From Locusta migratoria (taxonomy: Eukaryota; Arthropoda; Insecta; Orthoptera; Acrididae), in contig CM048745.1 of assembly GCA_026315105.1 (NCBI GenBank), forward strand, positions 540,592,758 to 540,656,757: a stretch of 64,000 nt of DNA, in the 5' to 3' direction. Position numbers and translations under genes: made by a program. The notes below the pieces were generated by a model. The model was not told the DNA's origin. It saw nothing but the letters and a program-made list of their open reading frames with translations, and did not search any database. Of the stretch, positions 33,308 to 44,600 are shown piece after piece (positions within the stretch are counted from its first letter, which is position 1; each line of letters opens with the position of its first letter).

Positions 33308-33993
33308 CGAGGTATGTCCACAAAGTAAGTTCCGTTTGGTTATATAAAACAAACGTGTACAGATACAGAAAAATATTTATTGTCCAAAACTCTACAACTG
33401 TTAAACTACTTTTCTACACAGTAGGTACTTTTCATAGCGTGGGACAAGTTATTGTTCGCCTTCTTCATAGACGGTTGCCGCCTGTGTATTCAACCATGTG
33501 GTAACAAGTTCTTTCAGCTCGTGATCGTGAGATCTGCTTAACTTCCATAGTAAGGCACTAAGTGTAAACCTACGGTTGTGCTTAATCTTCTCTTCAATTG
33601 TGTGAATCAGATCATCAGTAACAACAGACGGGCGTCGACTTCGTTCATCATGCTGTTGATCACGTGCTTCATTGAACAGTCTGACCCATTTTCTAACCAT
33701 TGTATTACTCATTAGCATTTTGTCCGTAAACCTCACAGAATTTCCGATGAATTTCCTTTGGTTTATGTTTTTCTGCAACTAGAGTACGAATCACAGATCT
33801 GATTTGCCACGCGGCGTCATTTTGAATTGACAGCTGATATTGTAAAGGAAGAACACGTCGGTAGCAGCCATCTGAAAATGGCGTACATGTTTTCTCCTTG
33901 AGTCAGAGTAACTGCCGCGCGTGCTCGGAACTGCGAGCGTAGCGTTGCTGCTGATAGAAATACAATCGGAACTTATTTTGTGAACGTCCCTCG
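33308..33993 (-). mobile_element. Internally deleted mariner element
   Basis: TA flanks (33306-33307, 33994-33995). Ends CGAGGTATGTCCACAAAGTA and, from the right, CGAGGGACGTTCACAAAATA, continuing as AGTTCCG on both sides. The minus-strand frame (33778-33449) encodes the N-terminal helix-turn-helix part (MVRKWVRLFNEARDQQHDE, RRPSVVTDDLI, RRFTLSALLWKL) fused directly to a C-terminal piece (LKELVTTWLNTQAATVYEEG), the catalytic middle being deleted. Non-autonomous. Confidence 0.85.
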
Positions 33994-33999
33994 TATATA

Positions 34000-34580
34000 C
34001 CTATTGCTATTCGTATCTACGGACTTTGCTTTTGTTGTTTGATGTGGGCAGACGTCTGGGTGAGTTGTTTTTTATTTTATTTATTTATTTTTTTCCAATA
34101 ACTATTTCATCAATTGTGAAATGTGTTAACTCAGCTACTCGACCGGGTCACTCTTTATTCTTTTGCATTAAAAATTTCTTACGTGTAAATGCTGTTGCAG
34201 GATGGCTGGCTCATTGCCATAGGTATTGAGTTGCTAAGTCATTTAATGACTATTAGATCACGTCATTGGTGGAATGGGTGGTAAAAGATGACATATGGTG
34301 GAACATACCGCATTTCCGTGACAAATTGCGCCAGTACTGCCGAGGCGTATTCTGATTGGCTGTCCCCATCTCTGTGTAAGATCCCCACTATGATTCTGTA
34401 ATTATTAATATTAGATAAACTTGACGTGATTTTGTGTAATTAATGTGTTAACATGAAGCTTTATTATAGTACGTTTTATTTATGTAATTCTGCCATAGTT
34501 TTAAGAAACTATTCAGTGTAAATGTTCTAGAAAGTACGCTTCGCACCAAAATTGATGGTGCGCGGTACCAGTACTGCTCA
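34000..34580. other. No recognised feature
   Basis: AT-rich, T-rich tract near 34070-34095. No repeat match. Confidence 0.4.
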
Positions 34581-34581
34581 G

Positions 34582-34699
34582 TTCAAATGTTCAAATGTTT
34601 GTTAAGCTTAAGGGACTTAGCTGCGGGGTCATCAGTCCCTAAACTTAAAAACTACTTGTGAACTGGCGCGCCGCAAACCGCTCGGCCACTGCGGCCGGC
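34582..34699 (-). repeat. Internally deleted SINE
   Basis: TTCAAATGTTCAAATGTTTG tail through AAAACTACTTGTGAACT, then straight to GGCGCGCC...CTCGGCCACTGCGGCC: box B and about 80 bp are missing. Confidence 0.9.
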
Positions 34700-34836
34700 A
34701 CAATGCTCACTTGCATGGAGTCCAGCAGAGAGAGGTCTCGCGTTAAGACGTATGACAATCGCGCTCTTAAAATGGCCTGTCAGGCAGTTCCAACTTCGTA
34801 TTATTAACTACTGTAAATAGGATTCAAGTGTACGAA

Positions 34837-34837
34837 A

Positions 34838-34876
<39 letters not shown>
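34837..34876. repeat. (AG)n microsatellite
   Basis: About 20 AG units. Confidence 0.95.
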
Positions 34877-34879
<3 letters not shown>

Positions 34880-35359
34880 ATACATAACTTACATGGACGC
34901 TAACTCACTTTTATCATAAGCTCTATCCTCCTTTTTCTCCGACCTCGCCGTACTGTGTTATCGATATGGCTCGCGATACAGTTTATCGGCATAAACTGTC
35001 TGCGATAGGTCATTGCCAATAACCAATGTTAGAATCGGCATACTTTTACATTCTAGATTAAAAGTCCGATACCTTCCATTTCAATAATTGCCAAAGCCAT
35101 ATCGATACAGGTCATTATTTCGGCTCTGGTTTGCCGTGATGCTGCAGAAGTTCGCCCACAGGTTCAAAAAGCAAATAAAACGTCATTTCTCAGCAGGGCA
35201 GTGTAAATGTTCACAATTTTATTCCAGAAAACTTCACCATTTCACAAAATATTACTGATGTTTCAGAAAATCTTTGCTTTGCTCATCCGATCCAAGTGAC
35301 AGTGCATTTAAAATAGCTTATTAGTTTATTCAGTTAAAGACTATGAATGACTTATTTTC

Positions 35360-35563
35360 GCCGGCCGCGGTGGCCGAGGGGACTGAGGCGCTTCAGTCAC
35401 GGTCTGCACGGCCACTACGGTCGGGGGTTCGAATCCCCCCTCGGGCATGGATATTTGTGCCGTCCTTGCTCTTAGTTAGTTCATAAGTAGTTTGTAAGTT
35501 TAGGGACTGATGACCCTGTAGTTAATTCCCATAAGCTATACAAACATTTGAACATTTTTTTTA
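35360..35563 (+). repeat. Full-length SINE, left member of a tail-to-tail pair
   Basis: GCCGGCCGCGGTGGCCGAGG head, box B GGGTTCGAATCCCC, tail TACAAACATTTGAACATT. ACTTATTTTC at 35350-35359 and 35564-35573. Confidence 0.95.
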
Positions 35564-35577
35564 ACTTATTTTCAAAC

Positions 35578-35770
35578 GTTCAAATGTTTGTAAATCTATG
35601 GGACTTAACTGCTTGTTTATTAGTCCCCAGCTTACAGACTACTTAAACGAAGTTAATCTAACCAAAGGCAACTCATACACCCATGCCCATGGGGACTCGA
35701 ACCCCAGACGGCGAACGGCCGCGTGCATCGCAGCACGGCGCCCCAGTGCGCACGGCTATTCCGCCGCGGC
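35578..35770 (-). repeat. SINE, right member of a tail-to-tail pair
   Basis: GTTCAAATGTTTGTAAATC tail begins 4 bp after the first SINE's target repeat. Box B ACTCGAACCCC, head GGCTATTCCGCCGCGGC. The flank after it (GACTTTTTTC) resembles the first SINE's duplicated site. Confidence 0.9.
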
Positions 35771-35779
35771 GACTTTTTT

Positions 35780-36930
35780 CAGTCGTTTTAGTGTAATGAA
35801 CTTTACGTATAATCTTATTTAACAGACAATGAACTTTTACCAACTTTACTTCCATCTGATAAGTGGACGGGAGTTTAACTGAAAATTAACTTCGATAGAG
35901 GAAGTAAAAAGCAAAGTTTTCTCACTTCTAAAGACAATTTCAATTTTAATTTATAATTAAATACGCAATAGCATGCTGTTAACGCAGTGACCTACACGGC
36001 GCTCACTGCTGCGGCTTGGAACCCGTAACATTCCGTGTTCGTGACAGCTGTGATTGTTTTTTGTTTTTGATTAGTGCACAACGGTTAGTTGTGTAAGCTA
36101 CATTGCTGTTTATTGAGAAAGAGGGACCACAACATTCTTGTAAGTCACAAAGAACTTGACGAACAGGTAGAAGCTGAGGCACACATACAGCTACTAAGTA
36201 GGCTAAATAAGCAATTAGATACATAATTAAAGATAATTTTGGAAAAGGAGCTTTATGTGCTTTGCCACAAACTACATAACAACCAGTTCAGAGGATTCCT
36301 GAAACATATGCACAATTCATTGAATTAGTTATATGTTTTCTTTGCCATTCGTGAAGAAATCTCTCTCGACATGAAAGCGGTAAAACTACGTTGTCTGAAA
36401 GGTTGGATCCGGAAATTAGAACTAGTGTTTGCTTCTGAAATAAAAGTACAGTTAACAATACTGAAGGACAAAGAGCATACAACACTTGACATCCACGACC
36501 AAATCTGATCGTTCATGGGAAAGTTGTGTCTGTCACAGGCCACTGAGTAAAGAAATTTTACGTTCTTCAATCGTCGTCTGACTTCTGTAAGAATTAATTG
36601 AAATTTCCTGAAGGTACCAGTTCGAGCGAGTGAGAAGCCAACATAAAATCTACGGGTAATTTTGAATATAGGGTAACCAAATCTGAAATACTGATTCATT
36701 TTTCCTCCATTAGCACGCCTCCTGCCAGGTGCAATTGTCACTCATTACTTGCGGCTTTTCGCCGATTCCTGTAAGAATTCGAGAGTGGTGTGCACCGCTA
36801 CAAAAGAAATTATCATATCCGAAAGAAAACAGACACACACATACACACACACACACACAATATAAATAATACTTAACGTGCAACAAAATTTACTTGAAGA
36901 TTTTAAAAATAAAAGAATTCTAGATGATCA
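35780..36930. other. No recognised gene; (CA)n near 36833
   Basis: Minus frame 36325-36741 (138 codons) is the longest here but shows no family motif and no supporting splice pattern. (CA)n at about 36833-36859. Confidence 0.4.
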
Positions 36931-36931
36931 C

Positions 36932-37246
36932 ATTTACAGAATATATGACTTCAACTGCGAATGTGCAAAGCTGAAAATGTGTACCCAGCTGGGATTCGAA
37001 CCCGGGTCTCCTGCTTTCTAGTCAGTAGCGCTGACCCCTACACCACTGGGGATACAGTCATCAACGCACCTGTAAGGACTACCTAAGCACGCCTCCCGTC
37101 AGACACAAATTTCAAGTTTTACCCTGCCCCAGTGGTGTAGGAGTCAGCGCAACTGCCTAGAAAGAAGGAGACCCGGGTTCGAATCCCGGCTGGGTACACA
37201 TTATCGGCTTTGCCCATTCGCAGTTGAAGTCATATATTCTGTAAAT
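36932..37246. repeat. Perfectly symmetrical head-to-head SINE palindrome
   Basis: Two 120-bp arms (36932-37051 minus, 37127-37246 plus) about 90% identical in inverse orientation, separated by 75 bp. Each arm is a tRNA-like SINE: box B GGGTTCGAATCCC.GCTGGG and tail GCAGTTGAAGTCATATATTC. tRNA-like heads face inward. Transcribed as one RNA it would form a long hairpin. Confidence 0.9.
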
Positions 37247-37467
37247 ATCAAAAGAACAACAGCAGGATCAAGAAGTGACATCTGTTCTTTCGGAATATAC
37301 GCCACATGTATATATATAATTCTAGGTGATTATGGATTGCTTTTTGTACGACGAAAAACGATCTGATAAACAGTTTATTTTTATCAGCTCTTGCTCATTG
37401 AAAAATGCATGCGCTTTATTTTCAGGAGGGTTAAATTCCAACAGGGTTCAAAGGATCCGTGTTTTAC

Positions 37468-37727
37468 CGCACCTGAACTGCCGTGCGGTTCTAGGCGTCA
37501 TGTGAGGGACTGTATGGCCACTTCCACCGGATGTTCGGATCCTCCCTCCAGCGTGCGTGCGTGCGTGTGTGTGTGTGTGTGTGTTTGTGTGTGTGTATGT
37601 GTGTGTGTGTGTGTGAGAGAGAGAGTATAAGTGAGTGTGTGTGTTTTCTCCTTAGGATAGGTGTAAGTTAATTTAAGTAATTTGTAAATTTTGGTCCCAT
37701 ATGTTTACAAACGTTTGAACATTTGAA
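37468..37727 (+). repeat. SINE with expanded (TG)n, 11-bp target duplication
   Basis: Degenerate head (CCGTGCGGTTCTAGGCG), box B TGTTCGGATCCTCCC, a (TG)n tract at about 37556-37615 ending in (GA)n, then CTCCTTAGGATAGG and tail ACAAACGTTTGAACATTTGAA. CCGTGTTTTAC flanks at 37457-37467 and 37728-37738. Confidence 0.85.
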
Positions 37728-37738
37728 CCGTGTTTTAC

Positions 37739-38495
37739 AGCAACCACACTGATTTTCAAAAGCCGGCGCCCTTGAAAAACCGCCCGGTATTAGAAGCATA
37801 ATTCGACAAAAACGTATGCGAACTTTCTCTGCGAGAATTTATGACCGAAAATGTTTCGGTAAAACATTCCGTAAAGTTTGAAATCCCGAAATAGCCCATA
37901 AACAGACTCTTTTGCCGATAAAAGTTGTCATTTTCACCAACAAGGATACAAGAATGAATCCCTTGTCATATTTGTTAATGTTTTCAGGGCCAGTTTCATT
38001 TTACTTCTCCTGTACGTATGACGCTCATTGTTCAGTATTTTTGCATTCGGCGTATTTTATTTTATAGAGGAACATTAGGTTCTTTATTAATTGGGAATTT
38101 ATATTTGGAAACTGTATTCAGTTGTCATAATGGGAAGTTAGTTTTTTTCGGTTATAAAGAATATTAAAATAAAGGGTCATCAAAAGTAAAAACGAAAAGG
38201 AGTACCAGCTTAAAGGAAGCAATAGTTTCTGATATGTTCTCCATGTTGGAGAACATGGGTTGTTAAAAAATTCTACTGTTATTTTTCTATTTAGTTTGCA
38301 CGTGTGTTAATTAACTTTGTATCAGAACTTCATTCAAGTAATACCCAGTAATGTACAGGGGAACTAACTGAAGCCTGCTCTCGTTTAAGATCGATTTCGA
38401 ATTTTGTAGTCGATATAGCGAAGATTATTCAGTGCACAGTCAGCGTGACTTAAATAATTTACAGTGTTGCACGATTCAAATAGTGTCGTGAACTT
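37739..38495. other. No recognised feature
   Basis: AT-rich, no open frame or repeat ends of note. Confidence 0.4.
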
Positions 38496-38510
38496 TGGTT
38501 TGGACTATTC

Positions 38511-38699
38511 AAAAATGTTCAAATGTTTGTTAAGCTTAAGGGACTTAACTACGGGGTCATCATTTCCTAAACTTACAACATACTTATGAATTACTTACAA
38601 CTAATATCCATGCCCGAGGGGTGATTCGAACCCCCGACCGTAGTGGCCGTGCAGACCGTGACTGAAGCGCCTCAGTCTCCTCGGCTACCGTGGCCGGCA
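38511..38699 (-). repeat. SINE with imperfect target duplication
   Basis: TTCAAATGTTTGTTAAGC tail to CTACCGTGGCCGGC head, with a small internal deletion. Flanks GGTTTGGACTATT and GGTTAGACTATT. Confidence 0.9.
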
Positions 38700-38748
38700 G
38701 GGTTAGACTATTAGGAGGGATTTGGAATAACCTCATCATCATTCATTC

Positions 38749-38751
<3 letters not shown>

Positions 38752-38798
<47 letters not shown>
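38752..38798. repeat. A47 homopolymer
   Basis: Forty-seven consecutive A, then TAAACAAACAAAAAAAC. Probably the tail of a retroposed sequence, but no body is recognisable upstream beyond the SINE. Confidence 0.9.
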
Positions 38799-38800
<2 letters not shown>

Positions 38801-38949
38801 AACAAACAAAAAAACAGTTGTCAGAATATAATATGAAGGAAAGTTTACTTACGTTTCTTAATATAATTTGGTGCGTATATCTTACACGGTTGTTCCTGTG
38901 GGAATCTCATTTTAGGAATGATATACCGCTCAGTGTTGATAATTTAGAA

Positions 38950-39146
38950 AATATTCAAATGTTTGTAAAGTCTATGGGACTTAACTACGGGGTCATCAGT
39001 CCCTAAACTTACAAACTACTTATGAACTAACTAAGACTAAGGACGGCACAAATATCCATGCCCGAAGGGGGATTCGAACCCCCGACCGTAGTGGCCGTGC
39101 AGACCGTGACTGGAGCGCCTCAGCCCCCTCGGCCACCGCGGCCAGC
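38950..39146 (-). repeat. Full-length SINE with 12-bp target duplication
   Basis: GTTTGTAAAGTCTATGGG tail to GGCCACCGCGGCCAGC head, box B intact. Exact GATAATTTAGAA at 38938-38949 and 39147-39158. Confidence 0.95.
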
Positions 39147-39158
39147 GATAATTTAGAA

Positions 39159-39727
39159 CTGAAATATTTAGACCGAATATAAATTGACAGACAGTTTTAA
39201 TTTAAACTTGACTTTGGGCGATAAATATGTTGCATAGATACAGGAACTTTTAATAACAAACATATCGCTAAGCAACGATTAACATCGTCTCTGAAGCTAG
39301 TCACTGAGCTAGATACGGATCTAATATTTCGTAAAAGTATGTAGTGATTTGAAATGACGACATTGTACGAAATTTTTCGTAGCGGAATGAGGTTTTTTCC
39401 AACTGAGAAATAAGCGTTTGTTATAAACCCAAGGGCCTGTACCAAACCTTAATATAACCAGAACATCAATGGCCGGGCATAAGCGCTGTAGGATACTGGA
39501 GGGTAAATTCTTGCTATTATGAATTTATTGTCCAAGTGACTATAAGACAAGTATAATTGTGAACAGTAAAAAGCTTGACTTTACCCTGGGTGGACTTAAT
39601 CCTTGCCATTATTTTGCTCGCACTCGAAACACACACACACACACACAGTTTCTCAAGGCAAGAACGAAAGAAAATAAATAAGAGGGTTATATACTTTATC
39701 TTAAGACAAACTGTGTAAGATTAAAAT
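39159..39727. other. No recognised feature
   Basis: AT-rich with (AC)n near 39630-39648. The minus frame 39197-39445 is not recognised. Confidence 0.4.
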
Positions 39728-40030
39728 ACGAGGTATGCTCGGAAAGTTCTGAAACATTCGTAATTTTGCGCCAATATAGTGTTCGAGCCAAATGTGGTTG
39801 GCATTCCTGCACAAGCCTGTGTAGAATAAATTTATTATTGCATGTCTGTTAGTTATTGTTTAGTGCTGTAACGAGTAAAACGTTGTGTCGCACACTTTGC
39901 GAATTTAGAGATGACAAAGTTAGAGGAGAAACCTGTCTGTCTCAAATTTTGCGTGAAACTCAAGAAAACCTTCATATACAGACCAAACAATGCAGCAACG
40001 CTACAGTGATCAGATTAGTACTTAAGGTGT
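39728..40030 (+). pseudogene. mariner left end and N-terminal scrap
   Basis: Starts TACGAGGTATGCTCGGAAAG, a mariner terminal repeat of a different family from the one at 33308. A frame from about 39911 reads MTKLEEKPVCLKFCVKL, resembling the RINLKFCVKLGK start of Mori-type transposases, then decays. The right end was not found. Confidence 0.6.
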
Positions 40031-41366
40031 CGTCGGTGTTAGGAATGGTTCAGTCTTATATAGCTCTACGTACACGTGACAGTCGTCAGTGTTGCCACTG
40101 ATTCATTTAACAATGAAAGTTTTACAGCATCTGCTAACCTATTAGACCCGAAATCCCCATGTTGCTCCCGTTGTTCTACTGACATGCCCCAACTGACTGA
40201 AGAACACTCTCTTCTTCTTCCCACCCCATTTTCAGCTGATGGAGTTTCTTTTGTCTCCCGCGTCGCCTGTTCTTCCCATCCGCACGTAAGCCAATTCTGC
40301 TTTTGAGAAATCTTGTTGTTTTCATTCTTTATAAGTGATGCTCCAGCCCTGTCATTTACTATTTTATTCATGTACTGATTCTTTATTCAAGTTCCTTCTA
40401 TTTTTTTCGTTTCGTATCCTATCCAACATTGCAAATCCTTTATTCCTCAAAATTTCATTTTGCCGGCTGTATTTTGCTCAGTTTATTTTTTATTCATCAT
40501 ACACGTTTAGCTGCCATAAAGCGATGTAGCAAAGTCATTACTTAACAAAATTTCACTTTCGTGTGTCTCCTAAATTATCATTTGTTAAATTTGATTGACA
40601 CCCAAAGGCTAATATTTGTTGTGATTCAGGGTATCAAAATATGACTGATATAAGTGGTTGTGTTGTTCTTGACATGCCGATGGGCCAGAAACATTCAAAA
40701 ACCCTTCACATTTAGTGTGGACCCACCCATGTAATTAAATTATGCACTTTTTCATTTGACACGAGGCATGCCGCCTATATAACCACAGTGACTGCAATGT
40801 TATGTCATTGTATTTGTTAGTGAGCTGCGGTTTTATACTGTATATAATTTTTTACTCTCTGTACTCAATGTAGACAAAGAGCTACTCTTGAATTCACTTT
40901 CTTATTGATTCATGACATGAGAAGTGTTAAATAATTGTTACATCTTTTATATATAGGGGAGAAAAAGTATTGCAATTCCAAAGTGAGGCGTTCTGTGGTA
41001 ATGATAAATGTATCCATGTTGTCTCTATGTGACGCCACTGCCACCTGGTGGATACCTATAGCAACACGCCTGTGGAATATTTACCTGGTTCAGTCTCCTT
41101 GTTACTTGCGACAAGAACACATACAAATGCAATATGCAATACAGATGACGAACCATTGTGGTGATATAAACTTTAATCGTTTAACAATGTTCTTATATTT
41201 CATTTTCACAAGTAACTTATTTTATGTGAGTCCCCAAGGTTTTGTACAAGTTTTGTTGACTTTTATCTTATGTTTATACAAACAAGGACTTTACAGATTT
41301 TAACAATCACTATAACTTTTTGCAGTGAAAATAGGAGGAAATTGTTATACATATAAAAAATTGTTT
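40031..41366. other. No recognised gene
   Basis: AT-rich. Frames at 40066-40371 and 40935-41303 have no motif I can name. Confidence 0.4.
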
Positions 41367-41401
41367 CTGAAGATGATAACATAGCTCATCGAAACCGGTA
41401 A
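41367..41401 (+). ncRNA. Hammerhead-like core
   Basis: CTGAAGA, then TGA...TCA able to pair, then TCGAAACCGGTA: CUGANGA - hairpin - GAAA order as at 9471 and 44563. A more degenerate relative may lie at 41597-41630 (CTGAAGTAGTTTCC...GGAAATCGGTTCG). Confidence 0.3.
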
Positions 41402-41699
41402 GAAAAAAAAAACCAACAAATAAACTAGCGATATTTGGTGAAGTAAGTGTGTTTTATAAAAACGAAAATCACTACAAAAATTAACGAAGAACCTACTGTA
41501 GGAAAGAGTGTATTAGCTACAAATTGACTGTTGCATTTGACTTTTTATTTGCAAAAACAGCGGAGAATTGGAAAGAATTGGTCTTCGGTTGTGCCCACTG
41601 AAGTAGTTTCCATCTGGAAATCGGTTCGTTTTAAGACACTTCCCTTACTTGCTATCCCTCCCCATCCGCAGTGGATAACTGTGATTTCTTGATTGCGTT

Positions 41700-41960
41700 T
41701 CAATGGAGATAAGCCACGTCCCGCCTAACTTGGACGACGGCCTGACGTGAAAGGTAGCCCGGTCGCCTTCTACAGCAGGATTGCGGAAGCGGAAGGGAAT
41801 TATCTGCCGCCTGGCGTGCGGTCGCCTGGCCGGCCGCTTCATCAGGCTGCTGAGAGGGTGACGATAATCGAGTTTTCGGCCGCTCGCAGACATCAAAGGG
41901 CCGCCGCTGCCGCCTCCGCCGCCAGCTCCGGTCCGGCTCACTCGAGCATATTCAGCTCGC
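41700..41960. other. GC-rich island, candidate regulatory DNA
   Basis: GGCCGGCCGCTTCATCAGGC, GACGATAATCGAGTTTTCGG and a CCGCCGCTGCCGCCTCCGCC run (41901-41920). No convincing exon in any frame; not a repeat of this window. Confidence 0.4.
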
Positions 41961-42390
41961 TGACGCCTGCTGCCCGCAGTCTAACAAGAAACAGTCTCAA
42001 CACCTACACAAACTGTCGCTCGCTCGCCCTACCAAAGGAACACTGATTCCTGCTAGGAATCCGAGCCAATGATGTGCCATGAGAATACTCAAAGCAGCTA
42101 CCACGGTTTACTACTGTGGTTCAGGGGAAAATTTAATTACTAAATTCATGTTGAAGGAAAAAAAAAACCGCTTTGAAAGACCCCAGGAAATTCATATACA
42201 CAGGACATATTCATTATTATGTTCAGGCGAAAGGATTAGCATTTTAGTCACCTCGGTTATGCCTCTGTCTTGTTACACAATAGGCACTAGAGTCCGCCAG
42301 GGGTCCCGTTAACTTGTTCTAGGCATCATTACATCGCCGTATGGACAGTGCTATGGCGTCCTGTGGTATTCATGCTGCGTTCACCTGTGT

Positions 42391-42462
42391 CCAAATGTTT
42401 GTAAAGTTATGGGAGCTAGCTGCAGTGGTTACAAACTACTTAAACCAACTTATCCTAAGAAC

Positions 42463-42515
<53 letters not shown>

Positions 42516-42556
42516 CCGAGGGAGGACTAGAATCTCCGACGGCGAACACCTTTGTC
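42391..42556 (-). repeat. SINE with (CA)24 expansion
   Basis: CAAATGTTTGTAAAGTTATG tail, truncated spacing, (CA)n at 42463-42511, box B GACTAGAATCTCC, and loss of the head after GGCGAACACC. The CA tract occupies the place of the short (TG)n of related SINEs. Confidence 0.85.
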
Positions 42557-43217
42557 TAAAATTCATCTTGGGTACTTGCCATTGGGTAACTGCGCTGCAT
42601 CTGTTGTTTCACAAAATCCCACAAATTTTCAATCCCCGACAAGCCTAGTGATCTGGCGGACGAGGACGAAAGGTTCCTGTGACAACAAAACGGACCATGG
42701 TTCGTGTATTGTCTTGCTGAAAATGGAGTCAGGGATGTCTTGCAGGAAGGGTATGGCTACAGGTCTGAGGATGTCATTCACGTAGGTCAAAATAGTCACC
42801 GTAACCCGTAGTCTTTGAGCTTGCGCGCCGTCATGGTTTAAATTTTAATAATTTCTGCAGGACGCAATGCACATGTGAATATGAACTTCCTACCTCTAGT
42901 CTTTCAAGGTGTCCTGTTTTAACGTGAGTATAGTGGCAAAACCAGGATACGCATTGCTGTGGCTGAGGTGGAAAGTGAATGTAAGATTTTTTGCAAACAT
43001 AGACGCAAAATGCGTCTCTCTCAGCTACTCAAAATTAATAATGAGGAACTTACTTAAAATTTAGTCCTGCAAGGCCTCCGACAACACCATCTCCTGCTTC
43101 GGATTTTTAAATTCCATTGAATAGCTTCAAATTGTCCTTTGTCGTTCACCCTGTACACCACAGTGAAGAGTGCGGTCACCCTATTCTCAACAGGAGTCAC
43201 CGTTCGATTGAGTTACA
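42557..43217. other. Possible antisense Tc1 relic (42557-42840)
   Basis: Blocks such as CACAAATTTTCAATCCCCGA, TAGTGATCTGGCGGAC and GTATTGTCTTGCTGAAAATG resemble antisense Tc1-type transposase repeats seen widely in insects. The rest is unrecognised. Weak call. Confidence 0.3.
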
Positions 43218-43309
43218 GGCAGCCGCGACGGAGTGGCCGAGCACATTGAGGCGTTATGCTCAGATACGCGAGGCCGTTCCCCGTCGGGGGTTCGAATCCT
43301 CCCCCGGGA
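43218..43309 (+). repeat. SINE head fused to a LINE scrap
   Basis: GGCAGCCGCGACGGAGTGGC head through box B GGGGTTCGAATCCTCC, stopping abruptly at CCCGGGAAAG where other copies have GGGCATGG. Confidence 0.85.
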
Positions 43310-43318
43310 AAGAAAGGG

Positions 43319-43500
43319 GGGACTGCCCACTTTGTGGCCACTGTTCCCAACTCTTCACTGTGCGCCACCTTGTGGTGCAGTGCCCGTTTATTAACTGTCT
43401 CCTTCAAAATTTGTGTTTTCCGGCTGAGTTGTCTGATGTTTTAGCTGATGACCCGCGCTCTGTAGATCGCGTCCTACTTTTTTCCATCACACTAACGTGA
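43319..43500 (+). pseudogene. LINE C-terminal zinc-knuckle scrap
   Basis: Frame reads CPLCGHCSQLFTVRHLVVQC followed by PFINCL, a CX2C-HX4C arrangement that ends the ORF2 of I/Jockey/R1-type LINEs (typical CPxCG...TxxHLLxxCP). About 60 codons remain before a stop at 43500. Confidence 0.6.
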
Positions 43501-44560
43501 AAAAGGACATTTAACTCTGTCCCTGCTTAAACCGTAAGGTCATTATGTTCGTGACGGGGCTTATGACCACAGTAATGTTGCGCTACCCCCCTCCTTTTTC
43601 TAAATGTGTGTACGACCTTCCCATTGTGTAACATATCCACTGGGGTGTTAGTCCGAATCGGCATAAAATTTGGTACCAATTGAACATCATGAACCCACCT
43701 TACACCACACAAGATATTACGTGGTAAGGCCTTTTCTCCGAAAGCGTCTCCGATGGTGACGTTGCAGGGCATCAACTTTCGGTCCATTACACAAGAAGGT
43801 TGTAGGCACCTCTGAACCAAATTTCAAATATCACAATGGAAAATTTCATAATTCTGCGTCGCAATGAGAAACAGTTACAGAGCACCGAGAAAAAAATGGC
43901 CTTTTAATTTTGATGGACATTGCATGTTACATCTGAGCTAAATCTATAGTAAACTACCATTCTAATTGATAACTCTACTATAGAATAAGTCTTATTGCTC
44001 ACCACTGGTGGAAGCACTTCATTACAGCTGCCGGACCACTCACCTGAAAAAATAAGGGACAGAATTAATTCATCTGGTCATGTGAATTGTAAACTATAAT
44101 TATTAAACACAAGATTTTTTTACAGGGTCTCTAAACTCGTAGATGAAGACTGTGAAAACGAACTGTTTTATGAGCTGGTAGTTAATAGGTGAAAAATATT
44201 CGGTTACGCCCATATACTTATTTAGAAGCACAATAAAACCTTGTGGACAATGCAAGAAAGACATAAATAGTAGATTAAGAAGAGTCTGCTGGTATCAAAC
44301 ATTGGTCTTAACATTAGGAAGGAATTGTTGACATTGTACGTTTAGAGCATAGCATTGTGTGGTACTGAATTATGGACTGTGGAGAAACCGGAACAGAGGA
44401 GACGCACAGCGTTGAGATTTCGCCCAACAGAAGAATAAGAGAGTAAACAAATGTTGAAGACATAAGTTCGTAGGCTTCCACGGCCGGTGTCATTTTAAAT
44501 AAAACCGTTCTGGGTATTAGGCCGTGTCATGTTTTTATAAACTCTTAACAAAGGAATTGT
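43501..44560. other. No recognised gene
   Basis: Minus frame 43527-43820 is moderately GC-rich, but I recognise no family. 44.2-44.45 kb has a reading frame fragment (about 44285-44420, LNIRKELLTL...GTELWTVEKPEQRRRT) reminiscent of the RTE AxxYGSExWT segment, too degraded for a firm call. Confidence 0.3.
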
Positions 44561-44562
44561 CT

Positions 44563-44600
44563 ACGTTTCGAACGCTGTGCACTGGTCCTCTTCAGGCCGG
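44563..44600 (-). ncRNA. Hammerhead-like core next to the Penelope relic
   Basis: Minus strand: CTGAAGAGGAC, an 11-base loop, GTTCGAAACGTAGAC. CTGAAGA fits CUGANGA; GGAC and GTTC can pair (one G-U); GAAA follows. Penelope-like elements are known to carry hammerhead motifs in their terminal repeats, which fits the location. Activity unproven. Confidence 0.4.

Noticed and set aside
36325..36741. 138-codon minus-strand open frame
   Set aside because: No recognisable domain, no supporting splice context, and such lengths arise by chance in a 64-kb window.
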